From contig CM049307.1 of assembly GCA_026874595.1 (NCBI GenBank), positions 53,174,370 to 53,238,369 of the forward strand: 64,000 nt of DNA, given 5' to 3'. The DNA comes from Sipunculus nudus (Eukaryota; Annelida; Sipuncula; Golfingiida; Sipunculidae). Under the pieces are notes generated by a model that was given only the letters and a program-made list of their open reading frames with translations, had not been told where the DNA came from and did no database searches. Below, one piece after another: positions 36,301-45,383 of the stretch; positions within the stretch are counted from its first letter, which is position 1; each line of letters starts with the position of its first letter. A program made the translations under genes and the position numbers.

Positions 36301-39300
36301 CCTGGCGGTTGGTAAGCAGCAGGGGGTGGGGGGTTATACCCTCCATATGGGGCTCCATAACCCGGGACCTGACCTGGAACATGACCATGTGGTGGGGCTC
36401 CCCCTGGAGGTGGTGCTCCATACCCTGGGACCTGTCCAGGGGGGGGTCCACCATGACCTGGGGGTGGTGCCCCGTGTCCTGGGGGTGGTCCCCTATATCC
36501 TGGGGCGGTGGCATACCCCATGCCCCCACCTGGGTTGTAACCTGCCCCCTGGCCCTGTAATGAAAATTATAAGATGTCAACCTGTACAATCAAAGATAAG
36601 ATTATCTACCAACTATTTAGGAATCTGTTTACTAATTCATCAGTACTTGCAGTATACATGGTTTTAAACCAGACAAATCTATTACTGAATTTTAAGATCT
36701 CTGAAGATGACTGGGATTAATAATCCAGTAAGAACATACACCTGTATGTTAATATTTCACTAAAATATCAATAACTAAATGTGGTGGGATAATGGTCCTC
36801 GGAGGGCCCCTCATTTCCGCTAGTGCTGTACTAGTTTACAAATGGGTGAAAAATTAAGTTAAATTTGAAAAATATGACAAACAGAAACAGGTTTCTATCC
36901 ATATGCATGAGGAAAAAAATTCCTACTGGGTCGAATGATATTATAAAAGATATGTCTGAAATAATGTGTGCAATAGAAAATCACCTAATGTAGTCTGTTA
37001 GCCATATTTGATTTTGAGCAAGTCTGTAATTCAATAAGTCTGGAGCCCTCATAGGCACCAATGACCCCTGTAAAATTGGGAAAGCTGCAGTAGGTTGTTG
37101 TTATCGCGTGCGAAAGAAAATCAGCAATCGTGCTGTGGCGGCCATATTGGAATTCCAACAGGTCTGTAATTCAATAGGTCTGGAGCCCTCATATGTATCA
37201 ACTATCCCTGTAAATTTGGGAAAGCTGCAGTATGTTGTTGTTGAGTAATCGCGCGCGAAAGAAAATCAGCGATTGGGCTGTGGTGGCCATATTGGAATTC
37301 CAACAGGTCTGTAATTCAATAGGTCTGGAGCCCTCATAGGTACCAATCATCCCTGTGAATTTGGGAAAGCTGTGGTAGGTTGTTGTTAGTTATCGCAGGC
37401 AAAAGAAAATCAGCGATCGGGCTGTGGCAGCCATATTGGGATTCTGACAGGTCTCAAATTCAATAAGTCAGGAGCCCTTATAGGTATCAATCATCCCTGT
37501 GAATTTGGGAAAGCTGCAAAAGGTTTTTGTTGAGTTATCGCGCGAAAGACAATTAGTGATTGGGCTATGGCGGCCATATTGGAATTCCAACAGGTCTGTT
37601 ATTCAATAGGTCTGGAGCCCTCATAGGTACCAATCATCCCTTTGAATTTGGGAAAGCTGCAGGAAGTTGAGGTTGAGTTATCACATGGAAAAAAAATCAG
37701 CGATCGGGCTGTGGCGGCCAGATTGAAATTTCTACAGGTCTGTAATTCAATAGATCAGAAGCCCTCATAGGTATTTATCATTCCTGTGAATTTGGGAAAG
37801 CTGCAGTATGTTGTTGTTGAGTTATTGCGCGCGAAAGAAAGTGTCACTGACGGAAGGACAGAAGGACGGACTGACACGGTGATCACTATAGGGCATCGCT
37901 TGTCAAGCGGGCCCTAATAATAGCTATATATACAGAAATAAAAGAAAAGGATTGTAACATTATATTTCTACCTTCTAGGTATAATATATGCTGTGATACA
38001 AGCTACATGGGGAAGATACTGGTCTGATTTATGTCATGTGACAGCTAGCATACTAGGCCATGAGGCATCGTCAGATATGACGTAAATATTTGCATCACCA
38101 TAATGCTAGGTTACACTGGGGTCTTCCTTCAAGGATATAAAGGAACGCTGAGTACACTGGTCATAGACTCAGTAATGTTAGAGGGTAGAAATGGCACAGG
38201 CCTGTGAAGGCCTGAAACAGTGTCTCTTTGATAAACACAGGGTTCAGTAAATCTCCCCCCCCCCCCCCCACCCCCCCACCAAAAAAAGCCTGGATCTGTC
38301 GCTATATGGATCTTCATGTCCTATGTAACTTATGCTGCTTTTCCAGGAGAGTTATCAAAAGACATGAAGGCCTATTTGTGTAGCAGATCTGCCCTAGTCC
38401 GCCACCTACGGACTCGATTTATCTGTGATATGGAGTCCGACCGTCTAGCAGTGAGAGTTCACCCTGCTGTACATGGAGGGACCTGTAACATGAATTATCA
38501 CTGCTTGTTGTGCGATAGAGAAACAATCTTGTATTTATATATAGAAATAAACTTTTTATGTATCAAATTAAATCGATATATCACCTTTATGTGCGCCTGT
38601 AAATGTTTTTTATCCTTTGAACTGCCAGGGTTCAGTTGTTGCATGCCAACTGGACACCACCGGAAAAGGAAACCCATTCAAATTAGGTGGGCCATCTATG
38701 CAAAAGATGAATTCAGGGGGGCTTTTCCCAGGAATGCCAGTGCCGTGCACTAGGATAGACCATATTTTCATAAGCATCCTTCCCATCATACATCGCGTGT
38801 TGTCAATGATGCTAATTTCCTATTGGTTGTTCCAACCAAAAAGCGCCATCGGCCAGACGGAGATGAAGCAATATCTGACTTCATCCAGAGTAAGTGCCCA
38901 TACTTTATTAATGCTGATCATCCAGCAAAAGTTTTGGTTCCAACCGAGTCTAAGCATCTGTAACAATTATAATATGTGGGGTTTGTTTGGTGTCCTCACG
39001 CTTCACAAGGCATATACATGTCTGAGGGTCTGTACGGATCCGTACAAACTTAGATAGTATAGACTCTCCCCGCCACAGGCTGCAGCGCTTGTATGGTTTA
39101 CTATATATGTCAGCGCTGCAAGACTGCAGCAAATCTGCCCCTGCACAGCCCTTTTTCTACAAATTTATTTAATCATTTATTAGGTCACATGAACAGTTTA
39201 ACATTGCCAATCATTAACTGGTCATCAAATATGTCACAGACTCATTCAGACATATAATCTATACTTAAACTATACTATGTGTACACTTTATTATAGATCT

Positions 39301-39478
39301 GAAACCATTGTATTGATCCGATTTCACTTTAGCCCCTCACCCTTTCAACCCTTTGTGGGGGTTTCAAATTAAATGACTGCGATTTGACAGTAGTCTGATC
39401 GTGACCACAGTCAGGATCAAATAAATCTGCCTAGTTACGTACATACTGGTAGCCATAACCTGGTGGTGGTGCCGACAT
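18302..39478 (-). CDS. PEF1: Peflin, penta-EF-hand calcium-binding protein (whole gene, 7 coding exons)
   Basis: Seven exons with GT-AG borders and matching phases encode a complete protein of 276 residues (human PEF1 has 284). Residues 1-105 are Gly/Pro/Tyr-rich with repeats of the PPPGHG type. Five EF-hands follow: EF1 loop D119-E130 ([12 protein letters not shown]), EF2 D156-E167 ([12 protein letters not shown]), EF3 D186-E197 ([12 protein letters not shown]), EF4 D222-D233 (degenerate) and EF5 about 252-263 (degenerate, expected to serve dimerisation). EF1-EF3 hold acidic residues at positions 1, 3 and 12 and Gly at 6, so they should bind calcium. SPQF (210-213) and SPFNDETC (141-148) are peflin-like. 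Known peflins are cytosolic, heterodimerise with ALG-2 (PDCD6) and act at ER exit sites and in COPII/CUL3 regulation. The coding order is exon 1 at the high coordinate to exon 7 at the low one. Confidence 0.95.
18780..19575 (+). repeat. Non-autonomous element, about 153-bp internal units, hairpin end
   Basis: Begins AAAGAGGCCCATGGACCATG and ends with an inverted repeat TAGCTCAG...CTGAGCTA (19544-19572). Inside, CATGTT..ACAGTGACCTAATTT units recur at 18920, 19069, 19223 and 19380 (spacings 149-157 bp). The same hairpin closes the element at 34150-35580. The build (unique left end, tandem core, terminal hairpin) resembles non-autonomous Helitron-like or 'pearl' elements described in bivalves. 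It lies in PEF1 intron 6. Confidence 0.6.
19890..20058 (-). CDS. PEF1: PEF1 exon 6 (EF-hand 4 and most of EF-hand 5)
   Basis: 169 bp from the acceptor TTTCCAG at 20059. A second AG ten bases further in would shift the frame, so 20058 is chosen. Encodes [31 protein letters not shown] and [17 protein letters not shown], ending in phase 0 at GTAACC. Confidence 0.93.
20796..21525. repeat. DR1-bearing tandem array, five units
   Basis: Units of about 143-161 bp, each with a perfect TGACCTCTGACCT at 20829, 20972, 21133, 21280 and 21427, usually followed by CATTAAATATGTGTG. The array starts with GCAAATGGTGCATAATACAC, the same left border as the copy at 45000. Located in PEF1 intron 5. Non-coding. 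Confidence 0.85.
21761..21835 (-). CDS. PEF1: PEF1 exon 5 (EF-hand 3)
   Basis: 75 bp, acceptor TTTCAG, donor GTGAGT. Encodes [20 protein letters not shown] then FGYS, an intact calcium loop. Confidence 0.95.
22690..23130. repeat. Imperfect tandem repeat, CACTGAGTGAACTCTTGACC
   Basis: CACTGAGTGAACTCTTGACC and TTGGCAGTCTGCCAAAGC (itself palindromic: TTGGCAG/CTGCCAA) plus CTATAAATAGATCCA recur two to four times at shifting intervals. Intronic, non-coding. Confidence 0.75.
23183..23292. repeat. Minisatellite, 22-bp unit
   Basis: Five imperfect copies of ACCCATGAGGTGATCACATG plus two bases. It is tightly bounded and abuts the terminal motif at 23131-23157. Confidence 0.8.
23460..24766 (-). repeat. 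Dispersed element with GCGAACCTGTGAGC end, minus copy
   Basis: Its high-coordinate end reads, on the minus strand, TTTTTAGCGAACCTGTAAGC then TAATGCGATGGTGTGGCGTC. The same terminus occurs on the plus strand at 62510 and 63896, and a worn one at 23131-23157. The body contains imperfect internal repeats (GTAGGTGGCACCACA..GAGTCATGTGACCAACA at about 23910 and GCAGGTGGCACCACC..GACTCATGTGACCAACA at about 24365). No coding. In PEF1 intron 4. Confidence 0.65.
24986..25060 (-). CDS. PEF1: PEF1 exon 4 (EF-hand 2)
   Basis: Acceptor TTCCATAAACAG, donor GTAAAT, 75 bp. Encodes [20 protein letters not shown] and the start of EF3 (MCFDR). It is separated from exon 3 by a 10.6-kb intron that holds the LTR element. 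Confidence 0.95.
25061..26387. other. PEF1 intron 3, left part
   Basis: AT-rich intronic DNA with only short frames. It includes GGGACCCATGGGTCACAGCGCTCA near 25411, a palindromic word pair similar to the start of the 18780 element, suggesting a fragment of that family. Confidence 0.4.
26388..26705 (+). repeat. 5' LTR of the gypsy-type element
   Basis: 318 bp, TG...CA ends, GC-richer than its surroundings. It is followed directly by TGGAGGCCCTGCTGGGA, which starts with TGG as expected for a tRNA primer-binding site. The tRNA was not identified. Confidence 0.88.
26825..27700 (+). mobile_element. gag-like region of the gypsy-type element (fossil)
   Basis: Starts [19 protein letters not shown] and holds a capsid-like stretch ([11 protein letters not shown]) and a nucleocapsid zinc knuckle of CX2CX4HX4C form at about 27557-27598 ([14 protein letters not shown]). 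Part of a broken element. Confidence 0.8.
27800..28520 (+). mobile_element. Protease-like region of the gypsy-type element (fossil)
   Basis: An aspartic-protease signature ([11 protein letters not shown]) near 27850-27885 with a downstream conserved block ending in GTDFL. Retropepsin-type, part of a broken element. Confidence 0.75.
28660..29600 (+). mobile_element. Reverse transcriptase / RNase H region (fossil)
   Basis: Gypsy-type reverse transcriptase blocks are visible ([20 protein letters not shown], the FLDDII catalytic block, then [15 protein letters not shown]) and lead into an RNase H-like block ([13 protein letters not shown]). The region is broken. Confidence 0.85.
29700..30860 (+). 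mobile_element. Integrase region with GPY/F-like module (fossil)
   Basis: HHCC zinc-binding blocks ([28 protein letters not shown]), the DDE-type core ([35 protein letters not shown]) and a C-terminal [18 protein letters not shown] block of GPY/F type. Integrase downstream of reverse transcriptase places it with Ty3/gypsy. Confidence 0.85.
32015..32338 (+). repeat. 3' LTR of the gypsy-type element
   Basis: Aligns to 26388-26705 along its length. Preceded by a purine tract (TTTGGAAGGGGGGCTA region) suited to a polypurine tract. A further 37 bp (32339-32375) repeats the primer-site-like sequence and the last bases of the LTR. Confidence 0.88.
32376..34145. other. PEF1 intron 3, right part
   Basis: AT-rich intronic DNA. 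Apart from the small inverted-repeat element at 32969-33056 I see no bounded feature. An 89-codon minus-strand frame at 33098-33367 has no recognised domain. Confidence 0.4.
32969..33056. mobile_element. Short inverted-repeat element (MITE-like)
   Basis: GTCAAGCCCGCTTATTGTCA on the left and, on the opposite strand at the right end, GTTGAAGCCCGCTTAATGTC form about 24 imperfect complementary bases around a short centre. Too short to classify. Confidence 0.5.
34150..35580 (+). repeat. Non-autonomous element, two 708-bp units, hairpin end
   Basis: TTTTGGGTATACAATTGAATC occurs 708 bp apart (34371 and 35079), and the flanking 600 bp align, including TAGCTTCAGCAATT and TAGGCAGTCTTGAA. The right end reads GGATGGACGGACAGCCGACG followed by an inverted repeat TAGCTCAGATGACT/AGTCAGCTGAGCTA (35550-35580). 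The first unit contains poly-G runs (34719-34750). Same hairpin as the 18780 element. Confidence 0.7.
34719..34750. repeat. Poly-G tract
   Basis: About 30 G with two T interruptions; quadruplex-prone. The minus-strand polyproline peptide it would encode is not real. Confidence 0.9.
35689..35816 (-). CDS. PEF1: PEF1 exon 3 (EF-hand 1 and start of EF-hand 2)
   Basis: Acceptor TAAATTTTGCAG, donor GTGAGT, 128 bp. Encodes [19 protein letters not shown] then [20 protein letters not shown] and enters the EF2 loop in phase 2. Confidence 0.95.
36243..36554 (-). CDS. PEF1: PEF1 exon 2 (Gly/Pro-rich N-terminal arm)
   Basis: 104 codons, phase 0 at both ends, from a TTTTCATTACAG acceptor to a GTAGGT donor. 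It codes for [15 protein letters not shown], several PPPGHG and VPGYGAPP units, and ends DLWQWFQ, the lead-in to EF1 (human counterpart AYSWFQ). The repeated codons make this exon a coding minisatellite, and the other frames stay open only for that reason. Confidence 0.95.
36780..37915. repeat. Element with six 143-bp tandem units
   Basis: GTCTGTAATTCAATAGGTCT recurs at 37022, 37162, 37307, 37451 (worn), 37593 and 37738 (spacings 140-145 bp). Units share GAATTTGGGAAAGCTGCAG, GAGTTATCGCGCGCGAAAGA and TGTGGCGGCCATATTGGAAT. The left side starts near GGTCCTCGGAGGGCCCCTCA and the right side ends GGACGGACTGACACGGTGAT..GGGCCCTAATAA. In PEF1 intron 1. Non-coding. Confidence 0.85.
38246..38285. repeat. 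Poly-C tract with GGATCT flank
   Basis: A long C run followed by AAAAAAAGCCTGGATCTGTCGC, whose reverse complement resembles one end of the element at 47590-47779. Probably a worn fragment of that family. Confidence 0.55.
38336..38965 (+). other. Unrecognised coding-like island within PEF1 intron 1
   Basis: Several stretches look coding by composition. After an acceptor-like TGCTTTTCCAG (near 38345) one frame reads [20 protein letters not shown] and [19 protein letters not shown]. Near 38630-38755 a frame reads [19 protein letters not shown]. From 38751 a frame without ATG runs about 72 codons: [40 protein letters not shown] and [13 protein letters not shown], to a TAA near 38961. It lies on the strand opposite to PEF1. 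It could be exons of a nested gene, a decayed transposase or gene fragments; no family recognised. Confidence 0.35.
39443..39478 (-). CDS. PEF1: PEF1 exon 1 (start codon)
   Basis: Encodes [12 protein letters not shown] and ends in phase 0 at a GTACGT donor. The rival donor four bases earlier (GTATGT) would put exon 2 out of frame. The ATG is the first in this exon, and the peptide begins the Gly/Pro/Tyr-rich arm. Confidence 0.88.
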
Positions 39479-39503
39479 TCTCGATCTGTGTTGTACTGAC
39501 TTC

Positions 39504-39530
39504 TATACAATACAATACAATACAATACAA
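39504..39530. repeat. (ATACA)n short repeat in PEF1 leader
   Basis: Five copies of ACAAT between the ETS-like site and the start codon, probably within the 5' untranslated region. Confidence 0.8.
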
Positions 39531-39583
39531 CTTCTAGAACCAGTCACAAGTGAATTTGTCAGAGTCAGAGACACGGCCCGACT

Positions 39584-39592
39584 ACCGGAAGT
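39584..39592. promoter_or_regulatory. ETS-type site ACCGGAAGT upstream of PEF1
   Basis: A perfect ACCGGAAGT lies about 106 bp before the peflin start codon in a locally GC-richer stretch (ACACGGCCCGACTACCGGAA). Such sites are common in TATA-less housekeeping promoters. No TATA box is evident. Promoter role inferred from position only. Confidence 0.35.
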
Positions 39593-39683
39593 ATCAACAA
39601 CTAGTCAGACTTGGATAGTACCATATATGCCTCACAGATGTCACTCTATATCATGCATACTCATCTCTCTCTCATTAATTTTT

Positions 39684-39693
<10 letters not shown>

Positions 39694-39714
<21 letters not shown>

Positions 39715-39717
39715 GGC
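39694..39717. repeat. Poly-G tract (after poly-T)
   Basis: Fifteen T then about 23 G. Located about 220 bp upstream of the PEF1 start; a nearby C run follows at 39880-39891. Confidence 0.95.
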
Positions 39718-40089
39718 AGAGGACAGGAAAAATATTAAAATATTCATTTTGATTTCAAGTAAGGATGTTTCGATTTTGGGCTGCAGTTGATCGGTCATAA
39801 CATACCAAAAAAAAAAAAATAATAATAAAAATTTCATAAAATTTCCTTTTGTGACCAATTATGTTATAGGACCTTCTCCCCCCCCCCCCCCTTATTTAAT
39901 GAAACTTCTTTTTTTTAATCTATAATAAAATCATGAAACCAATGGCTCACCCCCATTGATTTATGAAAAAAATGCCTGAGATAGCCACCGTTTTTGCTTT
40001 ACAGGCTTTTACTCTTGACCGAAATCAGGATTCGTGTACTTATATAGGCCCACATATTACATATATATTTTTTTATGGTGTTAATGTTA

Positions 40090-40450
40090 TATAAACATTG
40101 GTAAGTCCCAGGCTAAACAGTGGCGGATTTATAGCAGTATTGGTGCCCCCTTCAGTTTATTTCACCTTAAATCTGGGAAATAGAGAAATACCCACTTTAT
40201 ATATTGACAAACAGTGCCGTTTCCTTCCGTACGTGCATGTGTTACCCCTCCACCATATATTTTATATGGCGTTTATGCTATATATAAACATTAGTAGTCC
40301 AAGGCTAAACAGTTGCGGATTTAAAGCGGTATCGGTGCCCCCTTTTTTTCACCTTAAATCTTGGAAATAGAAAAAACACTTTATATTGAAAACAGGGCCG
40401 TTTTCTTCCATACGTGCTTGTTTTAACCCCCACCCCCGTCTGTGTTACCC
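40090..40450. repeat. Tandem duplication, 192-bp offset
   Basis: GGCTAAACAGTGGCGGATTT at 40111 recurs, slightly changed, at 40303, and the following 130 bp align (GGTGCCCCCTT, TTTCACCTTAAATCT, CGTTTTCTTCC). The ACAGTGGCGGATTT word resembles the ends of small DNA transposons, so this may be two copies of one element end. Confidence 0.75.
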
Positions 40451-40790
40451 CCCCCCTTCTAAAACCACCTTTATGTGCCCCTTTATATACTAGTATGCTC
40501 AAATCAATTTGAAGGAGGAAAACGTTTTCATGACATATCTTTATTATTGGCTTGGGTCTATTTATCTAGAGTCTTTTCACCTGCACGAGAAAAATGCATG
40601 GCACAATCATAATCAGTTATATATCTCACCATTTCATTCTGTCCATTGTGCCTTTGAAATCCTGTGCTGTGGAGCGATAGCCATATTATGGACTCATTAC
40701 TTAAATATGGGAACGGAAGGAGACGTTTGTCCGATTTTCCGGCTTCTTCCCTTCCCAGATCCCAAATATTATAAGTAAATAATAAAGAGA

Positions 40791-40845
<55 letters not shown>

Positions 40846-42554
40846 GTGTGTAAAACGCTAGGAAAATATCAGGTAAGTAATAGTTATAAGAAAATGACCC
40901 AGAAAAGTAACAAATTTAACCGAAATCTACACTAATCGCAATTCAAGCGCCTGTGGTTATACTTCTTCACAATTTGTTTCTATATTCTTTATATGTATTA
41001 ATTGCGATGATAAAAGTGAAAAAATACCCTGATGTGTGAAATAATATGAGGAAATATGTGTATAAATCAATATTTATAAAATCAAGAGGGCTTTACAATG
41101 CATGGGTTTGACATTCAAATTGTATTCAAGAGTACATACAATTATCTTACAATTTCTAATTGAATCGGCCACTCTCTTCATTGAAACACTGAATTTTCTC
41201 CAACAGTTTAAAGTTTTCAAAAAGGGTCTTTTTTTGTCACCAAACAGAAAAATTCCACTTTTTTTTGCATATGATGCCTTTCAGTAGTTTCAGTCGTTTG
41301 TGGATGTACATGGGATACGAAAACAAACAGTGGTCTGGCGTCTCCTTAGGGAAACCACATGTATATACGCACAAGACATGCAGTTGTTGAGGAACAGATG
41401 GCATTTCAAGCCACTGTATAACCCAGGCGCATCTAAATTTGAGCAATCTGGGCATGCACCGCAATATCCTATAAAAGTATATACTATATATGGTATAATA
41501 GTACGCGGTTGTTAATTAACCATTTTACTACATTTATTTTATAAAAATTGATATATATATATATATATATATATATTTCCGAATTCCTTTATTGTTGTTT
41601 CACTTATATAGGATGTTCCAGTTCCGACAGGTCGAACATAAGAAAAATCGTTGCCTTATACATCTCTATAAGGGACAACAGTAATGCGAGATAAACTTAA
41701 ACTGCAACGGTTTGTGTGCATGCCTTCCTTGATTTGGTGAAAGGTTTTTTTTTCGTTTATATAGTTGTGAACAGACGCAAAATGTGCCCGCGACTCCAGA
41801 TTTCCAAACCCGAAGAAATCCCACAATTAAATCCGAGAAACAACAACTTTAAGTTAATTCTTGTACTCCTGATATATATAACAATGGTCTTGGAACAAAT
41901 TTTGAATTAATGGTGTCAAGATTTCGCTGACTGTCTATATATAAGGGCGAATTACTGCACTCCATGCACATATAAGAAGAAAAAGTTTCAGGTGGAAATA
42001 TATATCAATATATAAATATTAATGAATATATATCTATCTTCCCATGAAGTTCGCAATCAGAATGAGAAACTGCATGGAAAGGTTTTAATTATAACCCATG
42101 ATGCATTTTTTTTCTTACAAAACCTTCAATTAAGGTTTATCTCAGAGGGTGTCGAAAATGTAAACAGGATTCTGAAGGGGGGGGGGGGGGCAGAACAAAG
42201 GCACTGAGCAATATGTATATAAGGGAGAGGGTTAGAGTTATTTTGAAAATATACAATTTTATATAAAGTGGTATTACTATTTGTATCGACGTATTTACCG
42301 GTACAAAAACCTTTAGATAAAAAAAGGTTTTGTAGGTTTGAGATTGTGCTAAAAGAGCCTTGATAAAGCTTTTTGACGAACATCAGATCTTAAAAATAAA
42401 AAGTTGAGATGTAAAATACTCTTTTGGTTTCACCGATTTAAGGATTTATATATACGATGATTTTCGGCTTCTGAAATTGCAAAGAAAATCGTAATAACAG
42501 TGTTAAAAGTGGCCAGGAAAACACTGACACACGGTGGCACCTTACTCATATATA

Positions 42555-42609
<55 letters not shown>

Positions 42610-44492
42610 ATTTTTTGAGAGGGGGTAGGTGATATATGCACTGTACTCCTGTCGCCACTATATTCCATGTCACATTTACTGATATTTCCTATAAAATATT
42701 TATGAATACCTTGTTTAAGCTCGGGAATCTTTTGTAAGCTTTACAAATATACATGTATATATGCTGGAAAAAACTTCTTTTCAGAGTATTTAGATCTTTA
42801 CAAGAAACTAAAAAGACGTGAATGAAGATTTCTAAATTCTAACAATTCAGTACATGCATGTATACCAATATCGTACCAGCAAAATAATATACATAAAACA
42901 TTTCACGAGTCCCAGAAAAAGAAATAAAACCCGAAGGCAGAGTTAACATATTATGTGTGGGGCTACCTTTTCATCCAATCGAGGCCGCATATATGGACCC
43001 GAAACCATCTGGGTATGGCCAAATCATATACCCCATGCAGTGGAGTACATGAACCTCATGAATATTAATATGACCCTATGACCTTAGATGCAAGACCCTA
43101 GCCATGACAGGTCACTGCACACTTTACGCGGTGATATAGGACCCCCTGTAACGAGTACCCCGTCCACATAATAATAAAGTAATCTGGCTAACCTTGACAT
43201 ATCCTATATACCTATACATATATAGACACTCCCAACTATATGGGGCATGCATGTGGCTTTAATTTCTGCACGAATGTATATATATGTATATCGTCTACAA
43301 GACCAAAGGTATTAACCCGTAAACAATATATCTCCATATCTGCCTGCAATGCATGGACTGTATACATACTATACATACATGTATGCATGGATGCAACAAT
43401 ATATAAGGAGATGTATATGTATATATACTCCACTAATCCCGAGCATATATTTATATATATCCCCTCTATTCTGCAAACCATCAATGAATACAATATAATC
43501 TACATTAAGTATTTTATTAGTAAATATAGAAATATATTAAAATTATATATCATAAAAATCTACAGTAATAGTATATATAAAGTCTCCCTTTTATATAAAA
43601 TCGTATTTATACAACCATGCAGGCGCGCATTGTAGCTCTTTCAGATATTAAATTTGTTCGACATTGGCAATTCAGCTAGATCATTTGCATTTTATTTCTA
43701 TTGTGCTTCATTTAATTTTTTAGAGGACTCAATAAAATTTTTAGAGGACTCAGATATATATGATGTGGGCAGCAAAATATTGTTTATGTGCATGCATGGC
43801 TATGCGGAGGATTTGTGATAAAACTTTTACAAATTTATTCGTCATTGGTATATGTCGTTGAAATCGGGTGATTTTGTCAAATATATTACGATAAATATCC
43901 CTGCCATGGTTGTAGAAAAAATATCCTTGCCTATATGCTATATTTCCTGCATGGCGCGTATTCTATAAATGAGTCTGCCAGTATGTTTAATATAGTAAAT
44001 TATCTTAGGATTATTATTTTAACCACAATATTTTTCTCTGCATATAGATATATTATATAATATTATTTTAACATGCATGCAGGATGTGTTTTTGATTGCA
44101 AAAAGGCATTACAATTTACGTCTTTATCCAAAATATTTTTAAAAGATTAATGAATTTGACTGAGTGAGTTATAAAATACATAGCCATAAGGACTCCTTAA
44201 TAATTCTATATATATATGTAAAGTTTTCATATATATATATTCTCAATTCGGAGTTAAAAACATGCAACTCTGTTTTAAATAGCAGCATGCAAATGCGATA
44301 TTTTGAAACGCTAATGCATTTGCGCCTATGTTCTTTTATGCGTTACTGACAATATTATTTAAATTGTTTCACCACTTTATGTAAAGGTCAGTTAGTTAGG
44401 CATTTACTTCTGTTTCATCTATACACATATATTGCGCTTCCGATCTGGGTTTCGAAATGGCATTAATTTAATTATAGTTAATTATGTATGTC

Positions 44493-44538
<46 letters not shown>

Positions 44539-44996
44539 GCAATTAATATTGCATGCAATATTTTATACCATGCAGCAATAAAAACAGACAAAATCTGTAT
44601 GTTTTAACAGATTACAACCGGAATAAAACAAATTTACAAGATTTAAAAGCATGCATTAACGTGTTGAAGCTTTCGACATGTAGACTACTATATTTCTACA
44701 TATAAACAACATGTTGAAATATATATGTGAACATATACATTTCAACAAAAAAAATTGAAATTAACATGCTGGTTTAGTCAAACTTGGAACAGATAATTAA
44801 TATTAATGGATTTTGGAATAGATAGAAATATATGATTTGAGATAGTTACTATAGTATATATACTGTATGTCAGATTCGAGCTGGTACTCGGTAAATTCTT
44901 CCAACACAATATAGTGGGGTCAACATGTAAACCCAAGATAAAAGCGGGTTAAGCATGCATGCATCAATAAAGCTATAACAATTATAAACAAGAGAG
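40451..44996. other. Gene-free TA-rich stretch
   Basis: No convincing exon. Dominated by TA microsatellites (40793-40845, 41552-41577, 42557-42603, 44497-44535), GCATGC words and a poly-G run at 42178-42190. Overlapping antisense frames near 43240-43635 reflect low-complexity sequence. Confidence 0.6.
40793..40845. repeat. (TA)n microsatellite
   Basis: About 50 bp of TA with one G interruption. Confidence 0.95.
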
Positions 44997-44997
44997 T

Positions 44998-45370
44998 CGC
45001 AAATGGTGCATAATACGCCAGTCGTGTATTTGGTGACCTCTGACCTCATTAAATATGCGCGAATTTTGCTGAAAATGCAATTCAAATGAGAAACTCTAAA
45101 TATTTATTATAGATAAGATTTTTGGTAAGACACCATGATGCCACAAGAGTAGAGTGACCTCTAACCTCATTAAATATGCGTGGATTTAGCTGGAAATTAA
45201 AGTAAGGCGAGATATTATATTGATTAATAATTCTATTGAGTTTTATCAAAATCTTATTCCACATAAGTTATCGGGGCGACACTACAAACTAGTCTATATA
45301 TAGTGACCTCTGACCTTATTATAAATATGCGTGGATTTTGCCCATAATCGAACTCGGACGAGAAGATCTA
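44998..45370. repeat. DR1-bearing tandem array, three units
   Basis: Second copy of the 20796 family. It starts GCAAATGGTGCATAATACGC; TGACCTCTGACCT is perfect at 45034 and 45304 and worn at 45155 (TGACCTCTAACCT). CATTAAATATGCG follows the first two. Unit spacing is 121 and 149 bp. Confidence 0.82.
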
Positions 45371-45383
45371 TTGGTTAGTAGTA

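Noticed and set aside
36239-36589. Second minus-strand frame of 116 codons over PEF1 exon 2
   Set aside because: Out of frame with exons 1 and 3 and without peflin features.
36278-36667. Plus-strand frames of 129 and 83 codons opposite PEF1 exon 2
   Set aside because: Shadows of the Gly/Pro-rich minisatellite; the minus-strand frame fits the gene's splice sites and homology.
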